Source: REEB509 sp049314555 (GTDB lineage: Bacteria > Pseudomonadota > Alphaproteobacteria > Caulobacterales > Aquidulcibacteraceae). Taken from it: DNA of 64,000 bases. Shown piece by piece: positions 32,369 through 41,246 of this stretch. The stretch covers positions 3,470-67,469 of the forward strand of contig JBMOEW010000013.1 of the NCBI GenBank assembly GCA_049314555.1. Direction: 5' to 3'. The notes under the pieces are model-generated. The model was not told where the DNA came from, did not search any database, and saw only the letters and a list, made by a program, of their open reading frames with translations. The translations under genes and the position numbers were made by a program. The first letter of the stretch is position 1; the number at the start of each line of letters is the position of its first letter.

Positions 32369-32860
32369 TTAGGCTTTTTGCGACGTGCTGACGGCGGCCA
32401 GATCGTCCAATTGGCGCTTCAGCCGGGCGCGATCCTGGTTGATGGCCTGGAACGACGCGCGCACGCGCAGCTGGGCCACAATCCGGGCAAGGGTTATATC
32501 GAAGTCGAAGGGCTTGACGATGTAGTCATTGGCACCGGCGGACAGCGCTTCAACCAGCGTTTCGCTGTCGTCGCGGGCGGTGAGCATAATGATCGGCAAT
32601 TGAACCGCAGATTTGACCTTGCGGATCTCGCGCACGACATCAAGCCCGGACATGCGTGGCATCATCACATCCAACAGCACGAGGTCGAGTTGTTCGGTCA
32701 ATGCCTTGCGGCCGCCGTCCATGCCGTTTTCCGAGGTGTGTACCTCAAACCGGCGGGTGGTGAGGCGGCGTGCCAGCACCTGGATGTTGTCTGGCTGGTC
32801 GTCGACAATCAGGATGCGGGCGATGGGTTGGGTAGAGCTGGACGGCGCGGGCGTGCTCAT
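32369..32860 (-). CDS. Response regulator, receiver-domain protein (PleD receiver-like)
   Basis: 163-residue protein made of one REC domain (about 12-130) and a short helical tail. LIVDDQPDNIQVLARRL is the acidic pocket, LVLLDVMMPRMSG contains the phospho-acceptor Asp, TARDD the switch Thr and KPFD the Lys. The 'DDQPDNIQVL...FEVHTSENG' pattern resembles the first receiver of PleD, but there is no GGDEF output. It overlaps the previous receiver by 4 bp (ATGA) and is the last gene of the four-gene kinase operon. It may pass phosphate to a partner protein or adapt the kinases. Confidence 0.9.
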   Translation of the reverse strand: MSTPAPSSSTQPIARILIVDDQPDNIQVLARRLTTRRFEVHTSENGMDGGRKALTEQLDLVLLDVMMPRMSGLDVVREIRKVKSAVQLPIIMLTARDDSETLVEALSAGANDYIVKPFDFDITLARIVAQLRVRASFQAINQDRARLKRQLDDLAAVSTSQKA

Positions 32861-33234
32861 GCGGCGGCTCCTTGGGGACCGCAGATGCGGTCGATCAGGC
32901 CGAGAAGGGCAGGGAAATCAACGGGTTTGGTGGCGAAGGCATCGCAGCCGGCGGCCATGCATTCGTCGCGGGCGCTGGCCATGGCGTTGGCGGTGAGCGC
33001 GATAATCCGGGGGCCCGCGCCATTGCAGGCGGCGCGGATATCACGGGTGGCTTCCAGGCCATTGCGGCGCGGCATGGACAGGTCCATCAGCACCAAGGTC
33101 GGGGCATACTTCGCCGCTATTTCAACGGCTTCAATACCATCGACCGCCTCGATCACGTCAAATCCCTTGCGCGTGAGACGACGCACGAGCATGTCGCGAT
33201 TTTCGGGATTGTCTTCTGCTACCAGGATCAGCAT
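32857..33234 (-). CDS. Single-domain response regulator (DivK-like)
   Basis: 125-residue lone receiver. LVAEDNPENRDML is the acidic pocket, LVLMDLSMPRRNGLEATRDIR holds the phospho-acceptor Asp (about D53), LTANAM the switch Thr and ATKPVDFPAL the conserved Lys. The 'EDNPENRDMLVRRL...GFDVIEAVDG' pattern resembles DivK-type receivers. It overlaps the hybrid kinase stop by 7 bp and the next receiver start by 4 bp. Probable phospho-transfer partner of the hybrid kinases. Confidence 0.92.
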   Translation of the reverse strand: MLILVAEDNPENRDMLVRRLTRKGFDVIEAVDGIEAVEIAAKYAPTLVLMDLSMPRRNGLEATRDIRAACNGAGPRIIALTANAMASARDECMAAGCDAFATKPVDFPALLGLIDRICGPQGAAA

Positions 33235-35108
33235 TGGTTGATCCTCCCTTTGAGTTCAGGTTCGTTGGTCGGTTCGACGGCTGGTGTGGCTTGTGCGGTT
33301 AGCGGGCGGGCGAAGCGCAAAACCGTGGCAGCTAAGCGATCGCGATCGACGGGTTTAACCAGATGTTCGCAGGCACCGCTGGCGATGGCGCGCTGGCGGT
33401 CGTCGTCTACGGAAACGACCATTTTGGGCGTGTGGGCGGTTTGAGGGGCTTTGTCCAGCCACTCCAGTACGGTCCAACCGTTCGTGTCTGGAAGATTGAT
33501 ATCCACCATGATCAAAACCGGATTACATTCGATGGCCAGGGCCAACCCGTCTTTGCCATTGCCGGCGGTTCGGGCTGTCAGACCTACGCGCTCCAAGGCG
33601 CGGGTGGCGAGATCGCAAGCCATGGGGTCGTCGTCGATGATCACGACAATGTTGTGGAGGTTGGTTTCGAGGGGCTCGACTTTCGCGGCGTGGCCGGTCG
33701 TAAGATCGACAGCGGCGGTCAGATAGAAGGTCGACCCTTTCTGGGGGGCGCTGGTGACGGTGACGTCGCCGTGCAACAGGGCGGCCAAGCGACGGGTGAT
33801 GGCCAGGCCAAGCCCGGTCCCGCCGTGCAGGCGCGCGGTTGAAGCCTCGGCTTGAACAAAGGGATCGAACAGGCTGGAGAGTTTTGACGTGGAAATCCCA
33901 ATCCCGGTATCGCGCACTTCAAACAGGACGTGCTCGCCGCTCGCGCTGGGCTCAACGCGCAAAGTGATCGTGCCGTTTTGGGTAAACTTGGCGGCGTTTG
34001 ACAGGAGGTTGAGCAAGCACTGACCCAGCTTGAAGCTGTCTGTGCGCATCATGGGCAGGGGGCCTGCGAGATCCAGCTGCACGAGGTTGCCGCCGGCTTC
34101 AGCTTGCGGGCGGATGGTGTCGAGGATTTCGCGCGCGAGCTGGGCGGGATCGGTTGCAGAGATCTCCAAGTCCATGCGGCCGGCCTCGATCTTTGAAAGA
34201 TCGAGCACGTCGTTGATGAGGTGGAGCAGCCGGCGGGCTGAGCCAAGGACGCGCTGATGGTCTTGGACGTCGCCTTTTCGGTTGGCCACTTCGGCGTCTT
34301 CCATCATGATTTCGCTGTAGCCGATGATGGCGTTGAGCGGGGTGCGCAATTCGTGGCTCATGTTGGCCATGAATTTGGACTTGGCCATGTTGGCGGCTTC
34401 GGCTTCGGTTTGGCGTGCGGTGGCGGTGGCGCTTGCGGCTTCGGCGTCTTGGGCTGCGTGGACGGTGCGGTTGTGCATGCTGCGCACAAGGTCAATCGAC
34501 CTCAGATAATGGAACAGGAAGCCAATGAAGGCTGTGAGTACGGCTGCCACTTGGGCTGGACCATAGCCGGTGCTTTCAGGGCCGATGCCGAGGATCAAGA
34601 ACAGCAAGACTACAAAATAGGGGACGACCGTTGCGTAGTAGATCGGTCTGAACATGAAGGTCGTCATGGAGACATGGATCAACCCGCCAGCCACAAACAA
34701 AATTGCCGTGACCTGACCGGCACCGGAGCCAAACATCCACAAGACCGGGGCCAGGGTCACGTAAACAAAGACCACTGTTGTGGCGACGGCGAGGTAAACG
34801 GCCAACGTGCCATTGGTAATCTTTGTCGGTGGTTGATTGGCGACATTGAGCGAAAAATACCGCTCAAACAGCTGTGTGGCCAGGACGCAGGCGGTCCAGA
34901 TGCCGATCAAGATGCCGCTTTCAGGCCCAATCAAAGCCACAGCAATCAGAACAAGCGGGCCCGTTACAATCAACCGAGACCTAAATGTCGCGAGCCTGGC
35001 CCTGGCTGCTTCTTGCAATGCCAGAGCTTGAGGGGGCGGCAGGGGGGCATGATGGTCGAACATTGATCTCATTCTTATGGAAAATACTTGAGATACAGTT
35101 GACGGCAT
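33228..35108 (-). CDS. Hybrid sensor histidine kinase/response regulator
   Basis: 626-residue membrane kinase. Six hydrophobic segments lie in about residues 40-225, with no PAS domain. Then a linker coiled coil (DAEAASATATARQTEAEAANMAKS), HisKA with the phospho-accepting SHELRTPLNAIIGYSE, HATPase_c (NLLSNAAKF N-box, DTGIGI G1, GGTGLGLAI G2), and a C-terminal REC domain (IIDDDPMACDL, IMVDINLPDTNGW, KPVD). It lies 3 bp after the previous kinase; the ribosome-binding site AAGGGG is inside that gene's end. The membrane sensor input is unknown. The same architecture as the upstream kinase minus PAS indicates gene duplication. Confidence 0.93.
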   Translation of the reverse strand: MPSTVSQVFSIRMRSMFDHHAPLPPPQALALQEAARARLATFRSRLIVTGPLVLIAVALIGPESGILIGIWTACVLATQLFERYFSLNVANQPPTKITNGTLAVYLAVATTVVFVYVTLAPVLWMFGSGAGQVTAILFVAGGLIHVSMTTFMFRPIYYATVVPYFVVLLFLILGIGPESTGYGPAQVAAVLTAFIGFLFHYLRSIDLVRSMHNRTVHAAQDAEAASATATARQTEAEAANMAKSKFMANMSHELRTPLNAIIGYSEIMMEDAEVANRKGDVQDHQRVLGSARRLLHLINDVLDLSKIEAGRMDLEISATDPAQLAREILDTIRPQAEAGGNLVQLDLAGPLPMMRTDSFKLGQCLLNLLSNAAKFTQNGTITLRVEPSASGEHVLFEVRDTGIGISTSKLSSLFDPFVQAEASTARLHGGTGLGLAITRRLAALLHGDVTVTSAPQKGSTFYLTAAVDLTTGHAAKVEPLETNLHNIVVIIDDDPMACDLATRALERVGLTARTAGNGKDGLALAIECNPVLIMVDINLPDTNGWTVLEWLDKAPQTAHTPKMVVSVDDDRQRAIASGACEHLVKPVDRDRLAATVLRFARPLTAQATPAVEPTNEPELKGRINQC

Positions 35109-35111
35109 GGC

Positions 35112-37631
35112 TCACCCCTTGATCCCCGCCGCGATGGGCAGGCTCGGGGTCCGAGGGGCAGCCTGAGCCGCCGCTGGGCGGGCGCGGGCGAATTGCAGGG
35201 CCGTCGCTGCCAGTCGCTCCAGCGACACCGGCTTGACCAGGTGCGCGCATGCGCCTGCCGCAAGCGCCCGGGCGCGGTCGTCGTCTGAGGAGACGATCAT
35301 CACAGGGGTGGTCGGTCCGCGCTCTTGGTTGGTGAGCTCAGCAAGGACCTCCCAGCCAGATCTATCCGGCAGGGCGAGGTCCAGAATTATCAAGGCGGGC
35401 CAGCATTTGCTGGCGATCGCTAAGCCTTCGGTGCCGGTGGAGGCCAGCAGCATGTTGAAGCCCACTTTGGTCAGGGCACGGGTGGCCAAGTCACGGGCGT
35501 TAGGGTCATCTTCGATGACAAGCACTGTCGGTCCGCGGACAATCGCGTGGTGGGGCCCTTTGAGGGTTGTGACTTTTTGTGCGGGTAAACGGAACGTAAA
35601 GGTGGAGCCTTTGCCGGGAGCGCTTTCGAGGGTGATGACGCCACCCATCAACTCTGCCAGGCGGCGGCTAATGGCAAGGCCAAGGCCAGTGCCGCCGTAC
35701 TCACGGGTCGTGCTGGCGTCGGCCTGCACGAAAGGCTCGAAGAGGCGCGCCTTTTGGGTGTCGTCGATACCGATGCCGGTGTCGCTGACCTGGAAGGAGA
35801 TCCAGTTTCGATCGTCGTCTGACGTTCGGCGCACGGACAAACGAATTTCTCCCCTTTCGGTGAACTTCGCCGCGTTCGATAGGAGGTTAAGCAGACACTG
35901 GCTGATTTTGAACGCGTCGCCGATGTCGTCGCCCAAGGCAGCGCCATTGTCTTCCCCCAAATCAAGCACCAAAGTGTTGGACTTGTTGGCGGCGGCGGGG
36001 CGGATCGTCTCGATGACATCTTGGGCCAGGGCCGCGAGCTCAAACGGGGCCTCGTCCAGCTCCATGCGGCCGGCTTCGATCTTTGACAAATCGAGCACTT
36101 CGTTGATCAGGTTCAAGAGCCTGCGGCCGGCGCTCAGAACGCGCTTGTGGTCTGCCGCGTCGGTTTCGCGCGCTTCGTCTTCGGCGACTTCCAGCATGAT
36201 TTCGCTGTAGCCGATGATCGCATTCAGAGAGGTGCGCAGTTCGTGGCTCATGTTGGCGAGGAATTGAGATTTTGCCGCGTTTGAGGCCTCGGCGGCGGTG
36301 CGCGCGGCGGACAGGGCCGTGACTGCCTCGGCAAGGGCAACGTCGCGGTCTGCGATGTCTTCGACCATGCGCTGCAAGCGATCGGTCATGCGGCGGAACG
36401 TGGGCGCTTGGGCTTGGTCGGCGGTCAGGCCGCGCTCAGTTGTTGCTTCTTGGGCCGTCAATCCGAGTTCGGCTCTTAGCTGTTTAAGCAGGGTGCGGCG
36501 GGCATCGAGGAGCGTCTGGCCCTGCGCCAAGGCCGCGGAGAAAGCGATTTCGCGTTCCTTGCGGGAGGTGGTGTCCGTGCTCATCACGATCATGCGTTCG
36601 GGTTCGCCGTCGGCGTCGCGCTTGAGTTGGAAGACCAATTGCACCCAGCCCGTTTCCCCGTTCGGGCGACGGTAGCGATGTTCAAAGGTGGTCAATTGGC
36701 CGATTGTGGCCTTTTTGAAGTTGTCGATTAATTCTTCGCGGTCTTCTTCAAAGTAGACGGGCGATCGGCGGGCGTCCAAATCATCGATGCAAAGGGGGCG
36801 GCCATAGACGCGCGCGGTATCCTCGCCGGCGATGATCGCCATAGGTCGCAAGCCGATTTCGTAGACCGCAGACTTCGAGACCTCCAGGGCCATATTCAGC
36901 CTGGCGGTATAGGCCTCCAAAATGCGGCGCTCCCGCACCGCTTGGCTCACGTCGCGGCCGAAAAAGATCACGCCTGCAATCTTTCCGGTGGCGTCACGCC
37001 ATGGGTTCATTTCCCAGCTGATCGGCTTGGTGGTGCCGTCGTGCTGGACGCCTTCTTCCGCTTCGCTGGAAAGCCTTTCGCCGGCCAGGCAGCGGGCGAG
37101 AAGGTTGGTCATGGAAGGGTGCGCCCACGGCATGCCTTCCTCAATCGTCTTGCCAATGATTGCCACGGGATCCACGTTTGTGGCTTTGGCAAAACGCGGG
37201 CTGATCGCCAGGAACCGCAGTTGGGCGTCAAAGATACCGATCGAAACCGTGGGCTGTTCCAGGAGCTGCAGGGCCAGGCGCTTTTCGCTTTCGGCAGCCG
37301 CGCGCTGGGTTTCCGCTTCCGCGACGGATTCGTTCAGCCTACGTCGCAAACTGGCTTGTTTGCTCCAGTTTCTGAACAAATAGGCCTGTGCCGTGACCAC
37401 CGCTACCGTTGCCGCAATCGCTGGCGTTGACGGATTGGACATCAAAGCAATCAGAGGCGCAAGGGAGGTTGCGACAACAAAAGGTATGGAGTTGGCGAGG
37501 CCAACGAGGCGCGAAATCGAAAAGGCTTCAAGGCCTCGTGCAATGCAAGCACAAAACATGGCCATGCCGGCGATGGCACCGCTCCAGCCACCCTCAAAAA
37601 TCATCATGAAGGGCATTATGGCGTAGGCCAC
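35112..37631 (-). CDS. PAS-containing hybrid sensor histidine kinase, open frame downstream of an in-frame stop
   Basis: 839 codons from a GTG at 37631. The layout is the remaining membrane helices (about 1-95), one PAS (QPTVSIGIFDAQLRFLAISPRFA), a second PAS/PAC (VYGRPLCIDDLDARRS to SRKEREIAF), coiled coil, HisKA with SHELRTSLNAIIGYSE, HATPase_c (NLLSNAAKF, DTGIGID, GGTGLGLAI) and a C-terminal REC (VIEDDPNARDL, IILDLALPD, KPVS). The residue after HELRT is Ser instead of the nearly invariant Pro. The reading frame continues upstream through an in-frame TAA (37722-37724) to a good start at 37892, so this is the 3' part of a once longer gene; no Shine-Dalgarno precedes the GTG. It may be silent or made by re-initiation or readthrough. 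Confidence 0.8.
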   Translation of the reverse strand: MAYAIMPFMMIFEGGWSGAIAGMAMFCACIARGLEAFSISRLVGLANSIPFVVATSLAPLIALMSNPSTPAIAATVAVVTAQAYLFRNWSKQASLRRRLNESVAEAETQRAAAESEKRLALQLLEQPTVSIGIFDAQLRFLAISPRFAKATNVDPVAIIGKTIEEGMPWAHPSMTNLLARCLAGERLSSEAEEGVQHDGTTKPISWEMNPWRDATGKIAGVIFFGRDVSQAVRERRILEAYTARLNMALEVSKSAVYEIGLRPMAIIAGEDTARVYGRPLCIDDLDARRSPVYFEEDREELIDNFKKATIGQLTTFEHRYRRPNGETGWVQLVFQLKRDADGEPERMIVMSTDTTSRKEREIAFSAALAQGQTLLDARRTLLKQLRAELGLTAQEATTERGLTADQAQAPTFRRMTDRLQRMVEDIADRDVALAEAVTALSAARTAAEASNAAKSQFLANMSHELRTSLNAIIGYSEIMLEVAEDEARETDAADHKRVLSAGRRLLNLINEVLDLSKIEAGRMELDEAPFELAALAQDVIETIRPAAANKSNTLVLDLGEDNGAALGDDIGDAFKISQCLLNLLSNAAKFTERGEIRLSVRRTSDDDRNWISFQVSDTGIGIDDTQKARLFEPFVQADASTTREYGGTGLGLAISRRLAELMGGVITLESAPGKGSTFTFRLPAQKVTTLKGPHHAIVRGPTVLVIEDDPNARDLATRALTKVGFNMLLASTGTEGLAIASKCWPALIILDLALPDRSGWEVLAELTNQERGPTTPVMIVSSDDDRARALAAGACAHLVKPVSLERLAATALQFARARPAAAQAAPRTPSLPIAAGIKG

Positions 37632-37721
37632 CGAGCTGGTCAGTGCGTAACCAATCAGGGTGAGTTCGCCGTAGGCCGGGTTTTCTTTGCCTTCGGCAAT
37701 TGCGCGGGTAACGGACAGCTC

Positions 37722-37892
37722 TTACGTTGTGATGACCAGCGTCAAAGTGGTCCAGATCAACGCAAACTGGGGCGGAAGCCAGATAACGCTGAAGCAGCCC
37801 GCGAGGATCGTCAGCAGCCAGACGGTTAAAAGATCGTTCTTCTGGAATTGCCAGGCCTGCAGGGCGATGCGGGGGCTTAAGATGCGGTTCAT
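37722..37892 (-). pseudogene. 5' part of the hybrid kinase gene, cut off by in-frame TAA
   Basis: An ATG at 37892 with GGAGAG 6 bp before it opens 56 codons (MNRILSPRIALQAWQFQKND, then a membrane helix LLTVWLLTILAGCFSVIWLPP and LIWTTLTLVITT), then TAA at codon 57. In the same frame and without a gap the protein goes on as ELSVTRAIAEGKENPAYGEL into the first membrane helix of the 839-codon frame. The two parts together make a 926-residue kinase. A point mutation or a sequencing error are the two explanations. Confidence 0.75.
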
Positions 37893-38316
37893 CGATACTC
37901 TCCGAGTGCCGATTATCCGAATTGCGCGTTACGGTGGTCTAAAGATAAGGTTTCTGGGCGGTTAAACTGCAGTGCCGCTTGACGTTGCGTGCGGTAGCTT
38001 GAGTAAAAGCAGCGGGCGTGGCGGTAGAGTGCATTGCGTGAAGGGTGGTCTGCGTCTTTGAGCGGGGTTGTGGGCGAGAAACCGCGCGGTACGTGATGTC
38101 TTGCAGCAAACCAGCAGCCGAATAATGCCGGCTTATCTTTCGTTGCCCCCCGGCGGAGATCGGAACCCGTTTACCTCAGTCCGCCCGACGCTCATCGCGT
38201 CATCATTTAAGGGAGGGGGCGGTTGGGTGGCGCTCAGGCAGCGGGTTTAAGGCCATGATCGAGCGCCTTTAAGACCGACGCTGAGGTGCACCTGCGGCGA
38301 TGCCGGAGCAAATCAG
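37893..38316. other. Gene-free stretch before tRNA-Ser
   Basis: No coding frame with a ribosome-binding site and protein-like codon pattern is seen in these 424 bases. The short forward frame at 38068-38250 has no recognisable content. The left end should hold the kinase operon promoter on the reverse strand; no clear box stands out. Confidence 0.5.
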
Positions 38317-38406
38317 TGGCGGTGAGAGAGGGATTCGAACCCTCGTTAGAGTTTCCCCTAAACACGCTTTCCAAGCGTGCGCCTTCAGCCACTCGGCCAC
38401 CTCACC
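38317..38406 (-). tRNA. tRNA-Ser (anticodon GGA)
   Basis: Reverse strand. The 7-bp acceptor stem GGTGAGG pairs with TCTCACC (one G-T pair), the D arm is GCCGAGTGGC, and the anticodon stem CACGC/GCGTG encloses TTGGAAA with anticodon GGA. A long variable arm follows (TAGGGGAAACTCTA), then the T arm GAGGG-TTCGAAT-CCCTC. Discriminator G and an encoded CCA (38317-38319) are present. It decodes UCC/UCU. A class II tRNA in good order. Confidence 0.97.
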
Positions 38407-38602
38407 AGCCCTTGGAGCGCTTGGGTTTTCTGGACTCTGAGATATTGAAAACCCCAGATATTTCCAATCGTTTTTCCAATCGCTCGTCGGGAATCTGCGC
38501 TTCAATAGCCTCAGCGACCTGCGGGCGCAATGCTTGGCTGCAACCAAGTGGCGCGCTGGAACGTAAACACCTATCTAAAGGTCTAGCTGAAAGGAGCGCG
38601 CG

Positions 38603-39259
38603 ATGCTCATGAAACAGAAAAGTCTTACTCTGCCGACCGCGGCGGAGGCTCTGCCTGGGCGGCCGAAGGCTATACCCACAAGCTTGGAGCACGCGATTAC
38701 AAAGCGCGCGATCCACCCGCCGTTTCCGGCGGGGATGGAGGAGGTGCAGTTGGGGCTTGGCTGCTTTTGGGGGGCGGAGCGCAAGTTCTGGCAGCAGGCC
38801 GGGGTATGGGTGACGGCCGTTGGTTATGGCGGCGGGATCACGCCGAACCCAACCTATGAAGAAGTGTGTTCTGGGCGCACCGGCCATACGGAGCTGGTGC
38901 GCGTGGTGTTTGACCCCGCCGCGGTGCGCTTTGAGGCGCTGCTCAAAGTGTTCTTCGAGAGCCATGACCCCACGCAGGGGATGCGCCAGGGCGGTGACAT
39001 TGGCACGCAATACCGCTCAGCGATTTTCACCACCAGTGAGGCTCAGCTTGCCGCGGCGGAGGCTGCTGTGCGCACATACGGGACCGCTTTGGGTCAAGCC
39101 GGGTTTTCAGCGATTACCACTGAGGTTCGACCCGCACCAGCATTCTACTATGCCGAAGACTATCACCAGCAGTATCTGCACAAGAACCCGAACGGGTATT
39201 GCGGGATCGGCGGTACGGGCGTTGCCTGCCAAATCGGCGTCGGCGTTGCAGCGGGCTAA
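38603..39259 (+). CDS. msrA: Peptide methionine sulfoxide reductase MsrA
   Basis: 218-residue enzyme that reduces methionine-S-sulfoxide in proteins with thioredoxin. GLGCFWGAER carries the catalytic Cys54; GYGGG, YEEVCSGRTGHTELVRVVFDP and FFESHDPTQGMRQGGDIGTQYRSAIF are family hallmarks, and YYAEDYHQQYLHKNPNGYCG contains the C-terminal region with the resolving Cys. The ~45-residue N-terminal extension is like that of E. coli MsrA. AAGGAG precedes the ATG. Stands alone between tRNA-Ser and a membrane-protein gene. Confidence 0.96.
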   Translation: MLMKQKSLTLPTAAEALPGRPKAIPTSLEHAITKRAIHPPFPAGMEEVQLGLGCFWGAERKFWQQAGVWVTAVGYGGGITPNPTYEEVCSGRTGHTELVRVVFDPAAVRFEALLKVFFESHDPTQGMRQGGDIGTQYRSAIFTTSEAQLAAAEAAVRTYGTALGQAGFSAITTEVRPAPAFYYAEDYHQQYLHKNPNGYCGIGGTGVACQIGVGVAAG

Positions 39260-39305
39260 GGTCTGCTTGCGATCTTTGGCGTTGCGACCTCGACGGTGGG
39301 ATTTT

Positions 39306-39332
39306 GCGTGCAGCCTTAAACGGGCTGCACGC
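39306..39332. terminator. Hairpin between msrA and the convergent gene
   Basis: GCGTGCAGCC (39306-39315) and GGCTGCACGC (39323-39332) make a perfect 10-bp stem with a 7-base loop, 46 bp after msrA. No T tract follows on the forward strand, so it is a likely but not classic terminator for the convergent genes. Confidence 0.5.
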
Positions 39333-39410
39333 TAATCCGACACCAGGCAGGTACATGGGAGTCTTGGGGAATGGACCGTCCCTTATCGGCCATTCCCCTG
39401 CCAGCCAGGG

Positions 39411-40523
39411 TTAGACCGGCCAACGAAGCCCAATGCGCTTGCGCTGCTGCAGTGCGTTGGTAGCGCGTTGCAGGGCGCGACCAGCGACTTCGGCGTGTTG
39501 CAGGGACTCTGTGGCACGCAACGCATCCATCGCCAGGGTTAGGCGCGATACAGCTTCTTCCAGCTTGTCTCTGGCCCCTTCGCGTTCACCAAGAGCCGCA
39601 AGGGCGCGCCCGATTTCTTGCTGGGCCGCGCCCCAGGCACCTGGGTCTGCGGAGCGATCCACCCGATCCAGGTAGTGTTGGCGGGCCTCTAGGGATTTTT
39701 GCAACCAGCGGACATGGCCGCCGCGTTCGCCAAGGCTTAGCGCGCCAGAGGCGAAGTCGGTCAAGATTTCCATCAGGAGGCCTTCGGAGATGCCGGACGG
39801 CTTCAGGGTTACCAGCTTGTCCAGCGCCTCGACGATTGGTTGAAGCTTCTCTGGCTTATAGTCCTGCGGGCGGTTCAACACCGGGCGCGCGCGCCGGGCG
39901 CAGGCAAACGAAAGCGCCTGGGCGGTGGCCTCGTCCGGACGGCCGGTGCGCCAATTCAATTGCATGCCCTGCAGATCGGCGGCCCGGCCATAGGTGGTGG
40001 CTTCGACCATGCGCAGGTCCAGCTTGCCGGTCCAGGAGCGCTTACCCCAGACGATCACGTCCGCTGCTGTGCGCTCCAGCACGTCGGTGGCTTCGACGGC
40101 TAGTCTGCGGCGGCGTTCGGGATGCGCGGTCATGGGCAGCATCGGCAGGCGCTTTGGAAATTGATCGACCTGTACAACGCCTTGGAAGGCAAACAGGCCG
40201 AAATGGTCTTCAATTGCCTTTTGCAGTTCCGCGCGCTGTTTGCCGCCGGCACCTTCGATCTGGGCGATCAAGATCAGGGCGCGATGGTCTTTGTTGCGCT
40301 TCAGGGCCTGGGCGCGAAGGGCTTCACGCGCTGCGGCGCTGGCCTTCATCATGCCGTAGATGATCCAAAACGCAGAAATCAGCATGGCCGACAAGGCCAT
40401 CGACAAAAAGCCCATGACAACGTGCGGGTACTGGGCCCACGCATCTCTTAGCTGGCTTGGGGCCAGCGCCATCAGGAACTCGATCCAGCCGCCGCCGGCG
40501 AACTCGGTCATGGGTGCATCCAT
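39411..40523 (-). CDS. Membrane-anchored hypothetical protein with helical-repeat C-terminus
   Basis: 370 residues, family not recognised. One hydrophobic helix lies at about 34-57 (VVMGFLSMALSAMLISAFWIIYGMM). It is followed by a charged helix, a small alpha/beta domain (DHRALILIAQIEGAGGKQ, AADVIVWGKRSWTGKLDLRMVEATTYG) and a long helical C-terminal part rich in Ala/Leu/Arg (GAWGAAQQEIGRALAALGEREGARDKLEEAVSRLTLAM) that reads like TPR helices. The start is uncertain: ATG 40523 is used, GTG 40538 and ATG 40511 are also in frame and none has a good ribosome-binding site. Near an unknown two-helix protein on the same strand. Confidence 0.75.
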   Translation of the reverse strand: MDAPMTEFAGGGWIEFLMALAPSQLRDAWAQYPHVVMGFLSMALSAMLISAFWIIYGMMKASAAAREALRAQALKRNKDHRALILIAQIEGAGGKQRAELQKAIEDHFGLFAFQGVVQVDQFPKRLPMLPMTAHPERRRRLAVEATDVLERTAADVIVWGKRSWTGKLDLRMVEATTYGRAADLQGMQLNWRTGRPDEATAQALSFACARRARPVLNRPQDYKPEKLQPIVEALDKLVTLKPSGISEGLLMEILTDFASGALSLGERGGHVRWLQKSLEARQHYLDRVDRSADPGAWGAAQQEIGRALAALGEREGARDKLEEAVSRLTLAMDALRATESLQHAEVAGRALQRATNALQQRKRIGLRWPV

Positions 40524-40653
40524 CGAAACAAGGAGCACAAGCTATAACAGACCCCGACTGCTTCGCACAATCTGTCAGGGCATCCGCCACGCACTTTGAT
40601 TGCGGATTGGTTAGCCGGCATGTTCTGGGCAGAGTGTGGCCCGGATATGGCGC

Positions 40654-41139
40654 TCAGCGCGCGCCTTGGGCCGGATGTTTGCGGCGGTAGACGCTGCGGC
40701 GGGCCATGACGTATGGGGTCACGATCACCAGCAAAACCACCGGTGCCACAAAAAAGGGCGCGATGAGCCACTTAAGCAGCATGAGGCCGTTGTCGTTGAA
40801 CCAATTTTGCCAGTCGTGCGCGAACCGGGCGTTGGATCGGTCGAACAATCGGTCTTGATCGATGCAGGCGGGGTAAGCGGTGGCCTTCGGTAGCGCGCTT
40901 TGGGCCTCTTTTGCCCATGTGGCCCAATAGGGGACGCCCACCTCAAACAGGCGGCTTGAGCTGACCGGCGGTTGCGCTGTTTGGGGCAGATCTCCGGACT
41001 GGGCATAAGTTGCGCAAATGCGTTCGCGGCTTGGGAAAACCAGCGGCAGATCCCGCTGAAGCTCCCAAACGCCAAGAGTCCAGATCGTGGCAATACTCAC
41101 ACCAAAGGTGGCAAGCCAATCACCGCGCCGCAGTTTCAC
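40654..41139 (-). CDS. Hypothetical protein with two membrane helices
   Basis: 161 residues, no recognised family. Hydrophobic helices lie near both ends (about 10-28, LATFGVSIATIWTLGVW; about 122-146, LLKWLIAPFFVAPVVLLVIVTPYV), with a roughly 90-residue middle that carries two Cys (ERICATYAQSG, YPACIDQDRLFDR) and is probably periplasmic. The GTG at 41139 is chosen because GGGAGG lies 6 bp upstream; a TTG at 41157 is also in frame. Gap of 130 bp to the next gene on the same strand; may be a pair with it. Confidence 0.7.
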   Translation of the reverse strand: MKLRRGDWLATFGVSIATIWTLGVWELQRDLPLVFPSRERICATYAQSGDLPQTAQPPVSSSRLFEVGVPYWATWAKEAQSALPKATAYPACIDQDRLFDRSNARFAHDWQNWFNDNGLMLLKWLIAPFFVAPVVLLVIVTPYVMARRSVYRRKHPAQGAR

Positions 41140-41246
41140 GAAGGGCCTCCCAGCCAATGCTCGAGAAGCATAGTCAAGAAGTCCTACTAAACCTGGCAGG
41201 AAAGCTGGTTACCTGTGGATTTACCTTTGGCGGGCCGAGTTACGGG

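Noticed and set aside
38269..38547. 92-codon reverse frame containing VAEWLKAHAWKA
   Set aside because: This is the well-known false translation of a tRNA-Ser gene.
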